Assembly: GCF_031656915.1 (NCBI RefSeq)
Contig: NZ_CP134227.1
Location: 992,001 to 1,056,000, forward strand
DNA length: 64,000 nucleotides
Direction of reading: 5' to 3'
Source: Nocardioides marmorisolisilvae
Lineage (GTDB): Bacteria > Actinomycetota > Actinomycetes > Propionibacteriales > Nocardioidaceae
Positions 34,427-42,463 of the stretch are shown one piece after another. The notes under the pieces are model-generated. The model saw nothing but the letters and a program-made list of their open reading frames with translations. It ran no database searches and was not told where the DNA came from. Position 1 is the first letter of the stretch. Every line of letters begins with the position of its first letter. The position numbers were made by a program, and so were the translations under genes.

Positions 34427-35706
34427 AGAGACCTCGTTCCCATCGCCGCCTCGAAGATCTTGTCGAACTGCTTCGCCGAAGGCTGCACACTCTTCCGGAG
34501 CCGATGCACGGTCTGCATCGGCGCCACGTACGACCGGTCCGACGCCAGCGTTTCCCGCGCCAGCGCGTCATCGACCCGGTGCTCGACCAGCTCACCGTGC
34601 GTCAGCAGCTCCCGCGCAAGCTTCAGCACCTCCCGGTTGTCGGCGGTGTCGATGAACCGAGGAGTCACCCACCGACCGCCAGGCAATGTGTCCGGAGCGA
34701 ACTCGATGAGGCGGGCGTTCCGCATCAATTCATACTGCCGCTTGTGACCGCTGTGCGGCGCCAAGAACCCCCGGTTCGGGTCCAGCAACTTGTCGATGAC
34801 GTTGATGAGCCCGGCTGCATCCAGACTCGAATACCCACCGAACGACTCCGCGCACCGCAGACACGCGATGACCGCGAGCGCCTTGTCCAGAACGGGCTTG
34901 CGGGCGGTCAGGAGCTTCCTATCCGCGATGTATGGCAGCGCAGCGAACGGCTGCGCACCCCCACCAGGAACGGTCACGGCCGGCGCCATGATGAGGCCCT
35001 TCGCAACCGCGTCGGTCAGCAGCGGGTGCGTGGTCGGAGAGATGGCCAGCCCCTGCTTCGCCCGGACCGCGGCGAACTCCTCCGCGAGCTGATCACCACC
35101 GTGACTGTTCACGAGCTCTCCGAGCAGGGCCGGGTTCTCGAACCCGAAGAATGGCGAGTACACGATGTCGCCGTCGATGGCCTGCACTTTTTGCATCAGC
35201 CCGGAGTCCATGGCCAACTGCACGATCAGCGGGACATCGGCGTGGTCCAGCGCGAAGGTCGACTCGAGCTCCTCCAGCGGCACCGGGGCCTCGGACAGCC
35301 CGTCGACAACCACCAGGAGCTGCTTCTCTAGTTCGGTCGGGTTGCGGTCCTGCCACACCTCCCCGAGCCGCGTGTACAGATCGTCGTAGTAGGGGACGTT
35401 CTCGGTGAAGGTCTGGATCTTGCCGCCCGAGCGCTGGATACCGCTTACGAACCCGGCGTCGCCCAGGAGCGTGACCACTTCGTTGAACGCCAGCATGTCA
35501 ACATCAAGCTGGCTGGCCGCGATCGACATCAGCGCCTGCGCGTCCTTGATGACGTCGTTGCCGCGGATGAGGCCCGCGACGGTCGCCGCCATCCCGACGA
35601 TCCGGGTGTCAACCAGCGGCTGCAGCACCGGCGAGTTCGGGTCGACGTTCCGCACGCCGGAGTGCACGTCCTGGCAACGCAAACCCTCGTCGAAGTTGTC
35701 CATCGC
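34423..35706 (-). CDS. unknown helical protein, partner of the nuclease-like gene
   Basis: About 427 residues, cytoplasmic, mostly helical with a likely winged-helix region in the middle (EEAFAAVRAKQGLAIS-type helices; GFVSGIQRSGGKIQTF resembles a wing). No catalytic motif is evident. The ATG at 35706 follows a GGGGACAGGG stretch; ATG at 35730 is an alternative. Its stop overlaps the start of the nuclease-like gene (ATGA). An IS1380 element lies about 100 nt upstream and may have replaced or altered its promoter. Function unknown. Pairing with a nuclease-like protein next to an integrase suggests a defence or restriction role. Confidence 0.6.
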   Translation of the reverse strand, partial: AMDNFDEGLRCQDVHSGVRNVDPNSPVLQPLVDTRIVGMAATVAGLIRGNDVIKDAQALMSIAASQLDVDMLAFNEVVTLLGDAGFVSGIQRSGGKIQTFTENVPYYDDLYTRLGEVWQDRNPTELEKQLLVVVDGLSEAPVPLEELESTFALDHADVPLIVQLAMDSGLMQKVQAIDGDIVYSPFFGFENPALLGELVNSHGGDQLAEEFAAVRAKQGLAISPTTHPLLTDAVAKGLIMAPAVTVPGGGAQPFAALPYIADRKLLTARKPVLDKALAVIACLRCAESFGGYSSLDAAGLINVIDKLLDPNRGFLAPHSGHKRQYELMRNARLIEFAPDTLPGGRWVTPRFIDTADNREVLKLARELLTHGELVEHRVDDALARETLASDRSYVAPMQTVHRLRKSVQPSAKQFDKIFEAAMGTRSL

Positions 35707-35810
35707 CCTGTCCCCGTAGTTCTTCATGTTCGCGCGCGGCAACGGCAACCACACGGACCACACGCGCTTCCTTCGGCGATTCTTCCAGCGCCCACGTTCG
35801 ATCGCCTAAG

Positions 35811-37403
35811 CCCGGATCCACCGCTCGATGAGGGGTTCCCGCGTGCCGTGAACGTGCAGATGCCCTTTGTGCGTTGAGGATTGGTCTTGCGACAGAACGA
35901 TCCTTGACCGCACGAAAGGGCATCTGACAGGTGCGAGCATCTCATGACTTGAGTCGGGTCTCGGTGAGCTTCACCGAGAAGAATCTGGTCCCGAATGCCG
36001 GGTTGCTGCCGGCCGCGGTGCTGGCGCAGCGGATCGGGCTGGGTGAGCTGATCGACCAGCGGCTCGGGCTGGCACAGCATGGCGCGAACAGCGGCGCGAA
36101 GGCGTTGACGGTGATCGGGTCGGTGCTCGCCGGCGGCGACAGCATCGACGACACCGCCCTGCTGCGGGCGAGCGCGGCCGGAGAGTTGTTCGACGCGACC
36201 CGGGCGCCGTCGACGGTCGGGTCGTGGCTGCGCGCACACAAGTGGTCCAACGTGCGCCAGCTCGACGCGGTCAGCCGGGAGCTGCTGGCCCGTCTCTGGG
36301 CAGCTGGTGCGGGTCCTGCCGACCTGGCAGGACCGTTGACGATCGACCTGGACTCCTCGATCGTGCCGGTGTTCGGGCGGTCCAAGCAGGGTGCTGGGTT
36401 CGGGTACACCAAGGTCCGTGGCTACCACCCCCAGTTCGCCACCTGCGCGAGCACCGGGATGGTGCTGTTCAGCCGCTTGCGGGGCGGCTCGGCGGGCGCG
36501 GCCCGAGGCGCGAAGAGCTTCCTGACCGAGACCGTCAGCCGGACCCGTGACGCCGGCGCGACCGGGCAGCTGACTGTCCGCGCCGACAGTGCTTTCTACA
36601 GCCGGGCAGTGCTCGGCACCGCGGTCAAGCTCGGTGTCGAGTTCTCGGTGACCGCACGGCAGGACAAGAAGATCCGGGCTGCGATCGAGGCCATCGACGA
36701 GGACGCCTGGGCGCCGATCCCGTACTGGCTCTCATCCCCGGAGGTCTCCGGTGCCGACGTCGCCGAGACCGCCTACACGGCGTTCTCCGGCAAGGACGCC
36801 ACCACCGTCCGGTTGGTGGTGCGCCGGGTCCGTCCCACCCCCGGCAGCCAGCTCGCGCTGTTCACCACCTGGGACTACCACGCCTTCGTCACCAACCGCC
36901 CCGGAGACGTCCTTGAGATCGAGGCCGACCACCGCCGACACGCGGTCGTCGAGCAGCGGATCGCCGAGCTCAAGAGCGCCGGCCTGGCGCACCTGCCTTC
37001 GGGGAAGTTCATGGCCAACGCCGCCTGGCTCGCACTGAGCGTGATGGCTCACAACCTCGCACGCGCCATCGGTCGCCTGGCCGGCCCGGATCTGGAGAGG
37101 GCCACCGCGAGCACCCTGCAACGACGAATCTTCACCGTCCCAGGACGCCTGGTCCACAGCGGGCGACGACGACATCTACGACTACCCGCCTCCTGGCCAT
37201 GGGCATCAGCGATCGCTCAAGCGCTGACCACGATCCAGGCGATCCCGCTGCGCTGCTGACCACCAACCCCTACCTCGACGACCAGGACCTCGGAGAGGCC
37301 GGCCAGACCGGCGGCTTCCGCACGCCCAGGACCGCCCGAACCGATGCTCACTCACCATCCGAGCTCCGCAATGGCCCACACCAGGGCGGGCGGTGGATCC
37401 GGG
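35811..37403 (+). mobile_element. IS1380-family insertion sequence with CTAAG target duplication
   Basis: 1593-bp element with terminal inverted repeats CCCGGATCCACCGC at both ends (35811 rightward; 37403 leftward). CTAAG flanks it on both sides (35806-35810 and 37404-37408). It holds one intact transposase gene. Confidence 0.9.
35931..37259 (+). CDS. IS1380-family transposase
   Basis: 442-residue DDE transposase. The first catalytic Asp is in GPLTIDLDSSIVPVFG, the second in LTVRADSAFYSRAVL and the Glu in VEQRIAELKSAGL. The N-terminal AGGDSIDDTALLRASAAGELF stretch is shared with the remnant at 23528. It starts with GTG and no strong ribosome site is visible. Full length, no frameshift. Confidence 0.95.
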   Translation: MRASHDLSRVSVSFTEKNLVPNAGLLPAAVLAQRIGLGELIDQRLGLAQHGANSGAKALTVIGSVLAGGDSIDDTALLRASAAGELFDATRAPSTVGSWLRAHKWSNVRQLDAVSRELLARLWAAGAGPADLAGPLTIDLDSSIVPVFGRSKQGAGFGYTKVRGYHPQFATCASTGMVLFSRLRGGSAGAARGAKSFLTETVSRTRDAGATGQLTVRADSAFYSRAVLGTAVKLGVEFSVTARQDKKIRAAIEAIDEDAWAPIPYWLSSPEVSGADVAETAYTAFSGKDATTVRLVVRRVRPTPGSQLALFTTWDYHAFVTNRPGDVLEIEADHRRHAVVEQRIAELKSAGLAHLPSGKFMANAAWLALSVMAHNLARAIGRLAGPDLERATASTLQRRIFTVPGRLVHSGRRRHLRLPASWPWASAIAQALTTIQAIPLRC

Positions 37404-37744
37404 CTAAGAGATTCGGAGTGCCATTCGACCTTTCTGGCGGCGAAACGCCTGGCGAATGCCGCTGCTCGAGTGGCTGATGTCGAGCCTCGCCGATATGCAG
37501 ACCGACCGTGGCTGGGGAGCATGGCGCGACGCGTACGACGATCTACCTCAGCTGGCGACTATCCCGCCCGAGGTCGCGAACACCCGGACGTCACCGCGAC
37601 CGAAGTGGAGGAGATGGCTTCTGGCCGGCGACCCGCAGGGTCAGACACAGACGACTCGGCAACACTTACGAGCAGTCCGGAGCCGATCTGCCCGGCACAA
37701 ATGCTACGCTTTCATTCCCAGAGCATTCCGAGCAGAGGATCGAG

Positions 37745-38443
37745 ATGACTGCATCGAGCGAGGCGAACGAGTTCCCGGTCACCGCGCCGGCGAGCCACGA
37801 GGCGGTCGCGCAGGCAGTGGGGAGGCACCTTCCACTCTTCGGTCAGGTCCTCATCGAAGCGTGGGGCGGGTTCGCGACCACCCGCCGCTTGGCGGCGCCG
37901 CAGATGGCCTTTGCCGGCGCCTCCTCGCGCGGGATGCTGGTCTCGGACTTCACTCGTGAGCCGGCCCACCGCATCTTCAACCGGGTGCCTGAGGCCACCG
38001 TGGAGGACGACCAGTTCGGCCGGCCTTGGGTGAGCCTGGCCGGCGGCAGTCTCAGGGTCCGGTTCCGCAAGCTCACCTCCGAGCTCGGCCTGTGCCGCAG
38101 CGACTCCGACCGGGCGCTCAGCCTGGCCTACCACCTCGGCGACCCGTGCCTGCCGGGCATGGAGACGTTCACCGTCCTGACCGCTGGCTACGTCCTGGAC
38201 ACCGCCGAGGAGAACATCTCGCGCCTCGAGTTGGTCTGCCATCTCGGCTTCACCGACGTCTTCTACTCTCTTCCGATCCCACTCACCAGCATGACCAGCA
38301 CGACCCCTGTTGTTGGCTCGGTCGCCGGCCCGGTGCAGATGCCGCTCGCGCCGCTGTCGCCACCGATCATCCGCTCGGCGCAGACGGCCGCTGCCAAGCG
38401 CCTCGCAGCCGGCTCTCGCCCCGGAGGAGGTCGTGGTGTCTGA
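37745..38443 (+). CDS. unknown protein, first gene of the XRE-ImmA operon
   Basis: 232 residues with no signal peptide. A compact domain covers about residues 20-180 (HLPLFGQVLIEAWGGFATTRRL; GGSLRVRFRKLTSEL; NISRLELVCHLGFTDVFYSLPIP), followed by a Pro/Ala-rich tail. ATG at 37745 follows AGAGGATCGAG; an extended -10-like TGCTACGCT lies 37 nt upstream. The end overlaps the start of the XRE-ImmA gene by 8 nt, so they are co-translated. Upstream of XRE-ImmA proteins such a gene could be the regulated target or substrate of the peptidase. I do not recognise the family. Confidence 0.65.
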   Translation: MTASSEANEFPVTAPASHEAVAQAVGRHLPLFGQVLIEAWGGFATTRRLAAPQMAFAGASSRGMLVSDFTREPAHRIFNRVPEATVEDDQFGRPWVSLAGGSLRVRFRKLTSELGLCRSDSDRALSLAYHLGDPCLPGMETFTVLTAGYVLDTAEENISRLELVCHLGFTDVFYSLPIPLTSMTSTTPVVGSVAGPVQMPLAPLSPPIIRSAQTAAAKRLAAGSRPGGGRGV

Positions 38444-39527
38444 CCACGCACGGCCGCGGATGGTGACCCTCGTGCGGGAGTCGCTCGGCCTGACTCAGCT
38501 CGACCTGGGCGAGGCCGCCGGTCTGAGCCAGGGCTACATCTCCAAGGTCGAGTCGAGCCTGCTGCCCCTGACCGGTGAGAACCTCCTCAAGGTGGCGGAC
38601 GCGTTGAAGTGCCCGGTCGAGCTGCTGGTCGACGACACCCCCGTGCAGGGGCTGGAGGTCACCTGCATGCACCACCGGCGCCGGCACTCCAAGATCAACG
38701 CCTCCACCAAGCGGCGCATCGAGGCCCTCACTCACCTGACCCGGGTCTCTGTCGAGGGCCTGCTGCGCGGCATCGAGCTCGTACCCGACACCGAGCTGCA
38801 CCGTCTCGACCTCGACCTGTTCGACGGCGACCCCGCGGCCGCGGCACGCGCCGTACGCGCCTCCTGGCGAGTCCCGACCGGCCCGATCCACAACGTCGTC
38901 GAGGTGCTCGAGGCCGTTGGCATCATCGTGGTGGCACGGTCGCTGGTCACCAACGCCCAAGACGCGGTGTCCACCTGGCCACGTGACGGTGGGCGCCCGC
39001 CGATCATGGTCGTCAACCTCGGTCTGCCGGCCGACCGGCAGAGGTTCACCACCTGCCACGAGCTCGCTCACCTGCTCCTCCACACCATCCCCGAGGACGA
39101 CCAGGAGAAGCAGGCCGACATCTTCGCTGCGGAGTTCCTCGCCCCGGCCGAGGAGATCGCACCGCAGCTGGCCGGCCTGACCACCCGCGACTTCCCACGG
39201 CTCATCCAGCTCAAGGCCCAGTGGGGCATGTCGATCGCGGCACTGATCCGGCGCGCCTACGACCTCGACGAGATCTCCGATCGGCAGTATCGCCAGTTCC
39301 AGATCCGGCTCAACCAGCTGGGCTGGAAGCAGCTCGAGCCCGGTGCCCCGCCGGCCGAAACTCCCAGCACCCTGACCAGGGTGATGGAGGTGCACCTGAG
39401 CCAGCACGGCTACACCATCGACGAGCTCGCCAAGACCGCCGGGATGCTCCCAGCCCCGTTCAAGGCCCACTACCGACCGCCCGGCGAGACACCTCCCGCG
39501 ACCCCGCTACGGCTGGTGCAGCCATGA
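38436..39527 (+). CDS. XRE-family regulator fused to ImmA/IrrE metallopeptidase
   Basis: 363 residues. The N-terminal HTH_3 domain (about residues 8-62, SLGLTQLDLGEAAGLSQGYISKVE) binds DNA; after a linker with THLTRVSVEGL the C-terminal domain carries the zinc motif HELAH in TCHELAHLLLH (about residues 207-215) with the third ligand in QADIFAAEFLAP. Such fusions cleave a repressor or antitoxin upon stress, or act as one protein of a toxin-antitoxin pair (compare the RosmerTA defence pair). The GTG at 38436, 5 nt after GGAGGAGG, is preferred to the longer ORF. It is flanked by coupled genes on both sides. Confidence 0.88.
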   Translation: MSDHARPRMVTLVRESLGLTQLDLGEAAGLSQGYISKVESSLLPLTGENLLKVADALKCPVELLVDDTPVQGLEVTCMHHRRRHSKINASTKRRIEALTHLTRVSVEGLLRGIELVPDTELHRLDLDLFDGDPAAAARAVRASWRVPTGPIHNVVEVLEAVGIIVVARSLVTNAQDAVSTWPRDGGRPPIMVVNLGLPADRQRFTTCHELAHLLLHTIPEDDQEKQADIFAAEFLAPAEEIAPQLAGLTTRDFPRLIQLKAQWGMSIAALIRRAYDLDEISDRQYRQFQIRLNQLGWKQLEPGAPPAETPSTLTRVMEVHLSQHGYTIDELAKTAGMLPAPFKAHYRPPGETPPATPLRLVQP

Positions 39528-40975
39528 ACGGCCAGGCACACAACCCGGCCGCTGACGCCGACGGCGCAGTCGTCCACAGGAACGATCAGACAGCGACTCA
39601 TGCACAACCGCCGCTGAACACCGTCGAGCCGTCGGCCTCGCGGCCTAGGCTGTCCACACCCAGCCAGGTGGAAGGAGCAAGACCCCGGATGCAGATCCGC
39701 AGCAGCATCCACCGCGGAGCCCGCGACGACAGCCACGCCCACCCGGCCGCAGGGCGCGGTGTAGTGATCGGCCGCGAGGTCGACGTCCTGTCCGGGCAGA
39801 TCGGAGAGGTCGGGGCCAGGTCCGCCGCAGGCCGCTTTCCGAGCCCGAACCCGCTGTTCGCAGGCTGCCCGTCCCTTTTCTTGCAGACCGCGTGCGCGAC
39901 ACGTCACCTCAGCGCCGCGGCTGCCCTGGTCGCGGTTGAGGAGACCGGCCTCCTGCTCACCTTGAACCCGCGGATGAAGGACCGCATCAAGGAACTGCAG
40001 CGCGTGGTCAGTGAGTGCCGAGTCACGATCGCCGCAGCCGTTCCTGCCGATGCATCCGCCCAACCGGTGCGCGCGGAGATTGTCGTGCTAGCCGACGCAA
40101 ACAGGTATGCCGGGAAGAACCGAGCTGTCGCCACGGCTACGGGCTCAAACCTCGACCCGGCATGGGTCGCCGTGCAGCGCGAGCTCGGCCTTTCCGCGGC
40201 CCTCACTGATTCCCCCTACGTGCCGGCGAAGAAGCAGACGGCTCTTGCCGCGGTTCTCGACGAGGCACGCGCTCTCGGGCCTGACGTGGTCGCCGTGCTC
40301 CCACTCCATCTCGACTGGCTCAAGAAGGACGTCGCCAGCCTGATCGCCGAGATCAACAAAGCCGCAGTCCCGGTCGCGCTGGTGCTCGAGCACGACAACG
40401 ACCCACTCGGCGTCCAGGACGCCGTCGCCGGACTGGTCCGACTGCTCGCCGAGGCCGAGGTCAAGATCGCGTTGCTGCGCTGCGACATCTCCGTGATCGG
40501 CGCAGTCGCCTTCGGTGCGAGCCTCGGCGCCGTCGGGACGACCACGGCGCTGCGACACCTCTACCCGACCAAGGAGAAGGGCGGCGGGTTCAACGGCGGT
40601 GCGCGGATCGGGATCTACGTGCCCCGTTCGATGGCCTACCGGGCCCTGGACACTCTCAACACCGCGATCGCGCTCGACCAGGAGCACCAGGAACGATGGA
40701 TCTGCGGGTGCCATCGTTGTTTCAACCGGCCCCTGAGCCACATCCACGACGAGGTCGCGGCATACCAGCACTCACTGACAGCCATCGCAGAGCTCGGCCA
40801 GAACATCCTCGACGCCTCGAGCCCGTTGCACCGTCAGCACGCCTGGGTCGGCCAGTGCAACCACGCGCAGGTCACCAACATGGAGATCGCCGCAGAGACC
40901 GGCCTTAACTGGGATCCGCCCAAGTTCCAGGGCGCGTGGCACAAGCTCGCGCCGAGTCTGCCGCCACTGTCCTAG
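39524..40975 (+). CDS. protein with tRNA-guanine-transglycosylase-like zinc site
   Basis: 483 residues. The C-terminal half has a TIM-barrel-like strand order (DVVAVLPLHLDWL; KIALLRCDISVIGAVAFGASLGAVGTTTALRH) ending in WICGCHRC (C-x-C-x2-C near residues 393-398) and a following YQHSL, which resembles the three-cysteine-one-histidine zinc site of tRNA-guanine transglycosylases and of DpdA-type DNA-modifying relatives. The start overlaps the previous stop (ATGA). However, the first 55 residues look low in complexity, and an ATG at 39689 behind AAGGAG, with a TAGGCT -10-like box upstream, is an equally good start. Activity is unproven; it may exchange a base in tRNA or DNA, or be a dead relative. 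Confidence 0.55.
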   Translation: MNGQAHNPAADADGAVVHRNDQTATHAQPPLNTVEPSASRPRLSTPSQVEGARPRMQIRSSIHRGARDDSHAHPAAGRGVVIGREVDVLSGQIGEVGARSAAGRFPSPNPLFAGCPSLFLQTACATRHLSAAAALVAVEETGLLLTLNPRMKDRIKELQRVVSECRVTIAAAVPADASAQPVRAEIVVLADANRYAGKNRAVATATGSNLDPAWVAVQRELGLSAALTDSPYVPAKKQTALAAVLDEARALGPDVVAVLPLHLDWLKKDVASLIAEINKAAVPVALVLEHDNDPLGVQDAVAGLVRLLAEAEVKIALLRCDISVIGAVAFGASLGAVGTTTALRHLYPTKEKGGGFNGGARIGIYVPRSMAYRALDTLNTAIALDQEHQERWICGCHRCFNRPLSHIHDEVAAYQHSLTAIAELGQNILDASSPLHRQHAWVGQCNHAQVTNMEIAAETGLNWDPPKFQGAWHKLAPSLPPLS

Positions 40976-41000
40976 CCTCCGGCTCAGCCGCAGCGCTCGT

Positions 41001-41597
41001 TCAGCAGGCTGGCGTGACGCCCGTTCGGAGAGCCACGTCGAACAGTTGCTCCTCCATCAGGCGACGTTGGTGCGCAACCCCGCCCTCGGAGTGCTTGGCG
41101 CGTCCGAGGCCCTCGACGACCACTCGAGCGCCGACCGGGTTGACCTCGGCCACGGTGAACCCGTAGTAGTCGCACTCGAAGACATCCCAGCCATCTGCCC
41201 CTGGGGGCGAGGGGACGGCCGCGACCGCCGATGCGTAGGCCGAGGCAGCAGCTAGTGCACCCCGCGCCGCCGACAGCGGCCACAGGGTTATGAAGGCCTC
41301 CATGCGCAGGACGGCAGGCTCGATGTGGTCGCGCCCGTGCTCGAGCCGGTCGGCCAGGATGGAGCGGTACAGCACCGGACCCCGCCCAGTCGCGACCCGC
41401 CCCTCAAGAGCCTCGACGTCCCACGACACCACCGGCACCAGCAGGCCGTCGCAGAACCACACCGCCGGCAGGCACACCCCCGCACCGACCACGTCACGGC
41501 GTACGAACTCGGCGGCCTCGGCCGGCTGCAGATCGTGCCAATGCGCCAAACCGCGTGGCGTGGGCTTGGCGATGCCGAGCCGCTCCCGGGTCAGCAT
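41001..41597 (-). CDS. hypothetical protein
   Basis: 198 residues, alanine- and valine-rich, cytoplasmic. Segments such as LAHWHDLQPAEAAEFVRRDVVG and GWDVFECDYYGFTVAEVNPVGARVVVEGLGRAKH suggest an alpha/beta fold, but I recognise no family. The ATG at 41597 has a GGGGGTGG box; the frame extends to a TTG at 41612. It is convergent with the TGT-like gene, 25 nt apart. Confidence 0.5.
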   Translation of the reverse strand: MLTRERLGIAKPTPRGLAHWHDLQPAEAAEFVRRDVVGAGVCLPAVWFCDGLLVPVVSWDVEALEGRVATGRGPVLYRSILADRLEHGRDHIEPAVLRMEAFITLWPLSAARGALAAASAYASAVAAVPSPPGADGWDVFECDYYGFTVAEVNPVGARVVVEGLGRAKHSEGGVAHQRRLMEEQLFDVALRTGVTPAC

Positions 41598-41684
41598 CTG
41601 CACCACCCCCAACGATCCTCTCCACCCACGTCACTGCGGTGCGCCTGAGCCGCGCCCCGGGCGACATCATCCGTCAGCGCGACC

Positions 41685-41708
41685 GCGGGGGTAACCCCCC
41701 ACCCCCGC
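41685..41708 (-). terminator. hairpin terminator after the AbrB-like gene
   Basis: 8-bp GC-rich stem GCGGGGGT pairing with ACCCCCGC, 59 nt downstream of the AbrB-like stop at 41767. It would end the ssb-DUF4192-AbrB operon. Confidence 0.55.
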
Positions 41709-41766
41709 AACGAGACGCCGCCGCCAGCTGCTAGTCGGCGGGCCGAATGGCCCAACGCCCGGAGTA

Positions 41767-42186
41767 TCACGACACACCTGCTGGAGTGACTACGCCGCGG
41801 CCCGCGAACCTACCCGCCCGCGCAGTGGGCAGCTCACGCAACATGACCTTCGCTTGAGGGACCACTCGCATCCCTCGGTCCTGGCCGAGCGAGCTGACGA
41901 ACACCCAGTCATCAGGCTTCATCCCAACCCGCTCCATCAACAGCTTCGGCAACGTCACCTGCATCACCTCCGTCACCATCCGCGGTCGAACAGGGTCACG
42001 CCGCGCCGCGGCGCCGGGATCGTCCGGAGCCGGCACCGGCGTGAGCACAAGAGCCCACCGCCGGTCATCAGCAAGGCCCACCGTGACCCACACCCTCGGC
42101 CTGATCCCCGACAGCACCGCCAGCTCCATCGGAAGTCCAACACGACGTTTCTCGTTGACGCGCCGGGACACCTCCATAGTGTTCAT
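41767..42186 (-). CDS. AbrB-like double swapped-hairpin DNA-binding protein
   Basis: 139 residues with two AbrB/SpoVT-like halves: MEVSRRVNEKRRVGLPMELAVLSGIRPRVWVTVGL at the N-terminus and EVMQVTLPKLLMERVGMKPDDWVFVSSL in the second half. AbrB domains usually dimerise; a tandem arrangement gives one pseudo-dimer. The ATG at 42186 is chosen; an in-frame GTG at 42246 would add 20 residues of unlikely composition. The start codon lies within a near-perfect palindrome (42177-42196), which suggests autorepression. Last gene of the ssb operon. Confidence 0.6.
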   Translation of the reverse strand: MNTMEVSRRVNEKRRVGLPMELAVLSGIRPRVWVTVGLADDRRWALVLTPVPAPDDPGAAARRDPVRPRMVTEVMQVTLPKLLMERVGMKPDDWVFVSSLGQDRGMRVVPQAKVMLRELPTARAGRFAGRGVVTPAGVS

Positions 42187-42196
42187 ACTAACACTA
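42177..42196. promoter_or_regulatory. palindrome over the start of the AbrB-like gene
   Basis: TAGTGTTCATACTAACACTA has perfect 7-bp arms TAGTGTT and AACACTA around a 6-nt centre, and covers the ATG at 42186. It is a likely operator or translational control site for the AbrB-like protein. Confidence 0.5.
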
Positions 42197-42279
42197 CGCG
42201 AAGCCTGATGCTGAGGAGACACACTTCGGACAGGGATGGCTTTCACCTCTCACGATTCACCTCCGGTCGGCGCAGCTGC

Positions 42280-42453
42280 TCACGCCTCGCCTCCCCACAG
42301 CAGGTCGAGGTCCGGATCGTGGATGACGTCGAGGCGCTTGTCGGGGGCGTAGGCCGTGGGCTCAGGCACCACCAGGCGGCGCAGCTGGCGCTCTGTCGCG
42401 CTTAGCTGGGTGGCGTCTATCTGGTCGATCGGGTCTGTGTCGTCGTAGTTCAT
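42280..42453 (-). CDS. small hypothetical protein in the ssb operon
   Basis: 57-residue ORF, too short for most gene finders: begins MNYDDTDPIDQID, ends DPDLDLLWGGEA, acidic. It has a GAGGAG box 6 nt before the ATG, lies 10 nt after the DUF4192 stop, and is followed by the AbrB-like gene. Codon use is normal. Function unknown. Confidence 0.5.
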   Translation of the reverse strand: MNYDDTDPIDQIDATQLSATERQLRRLVVPEPTAYAPDKRLDVIHDPDLDLLWGGEA

Positions 42454-42463
42454 CGCGGTCTCC

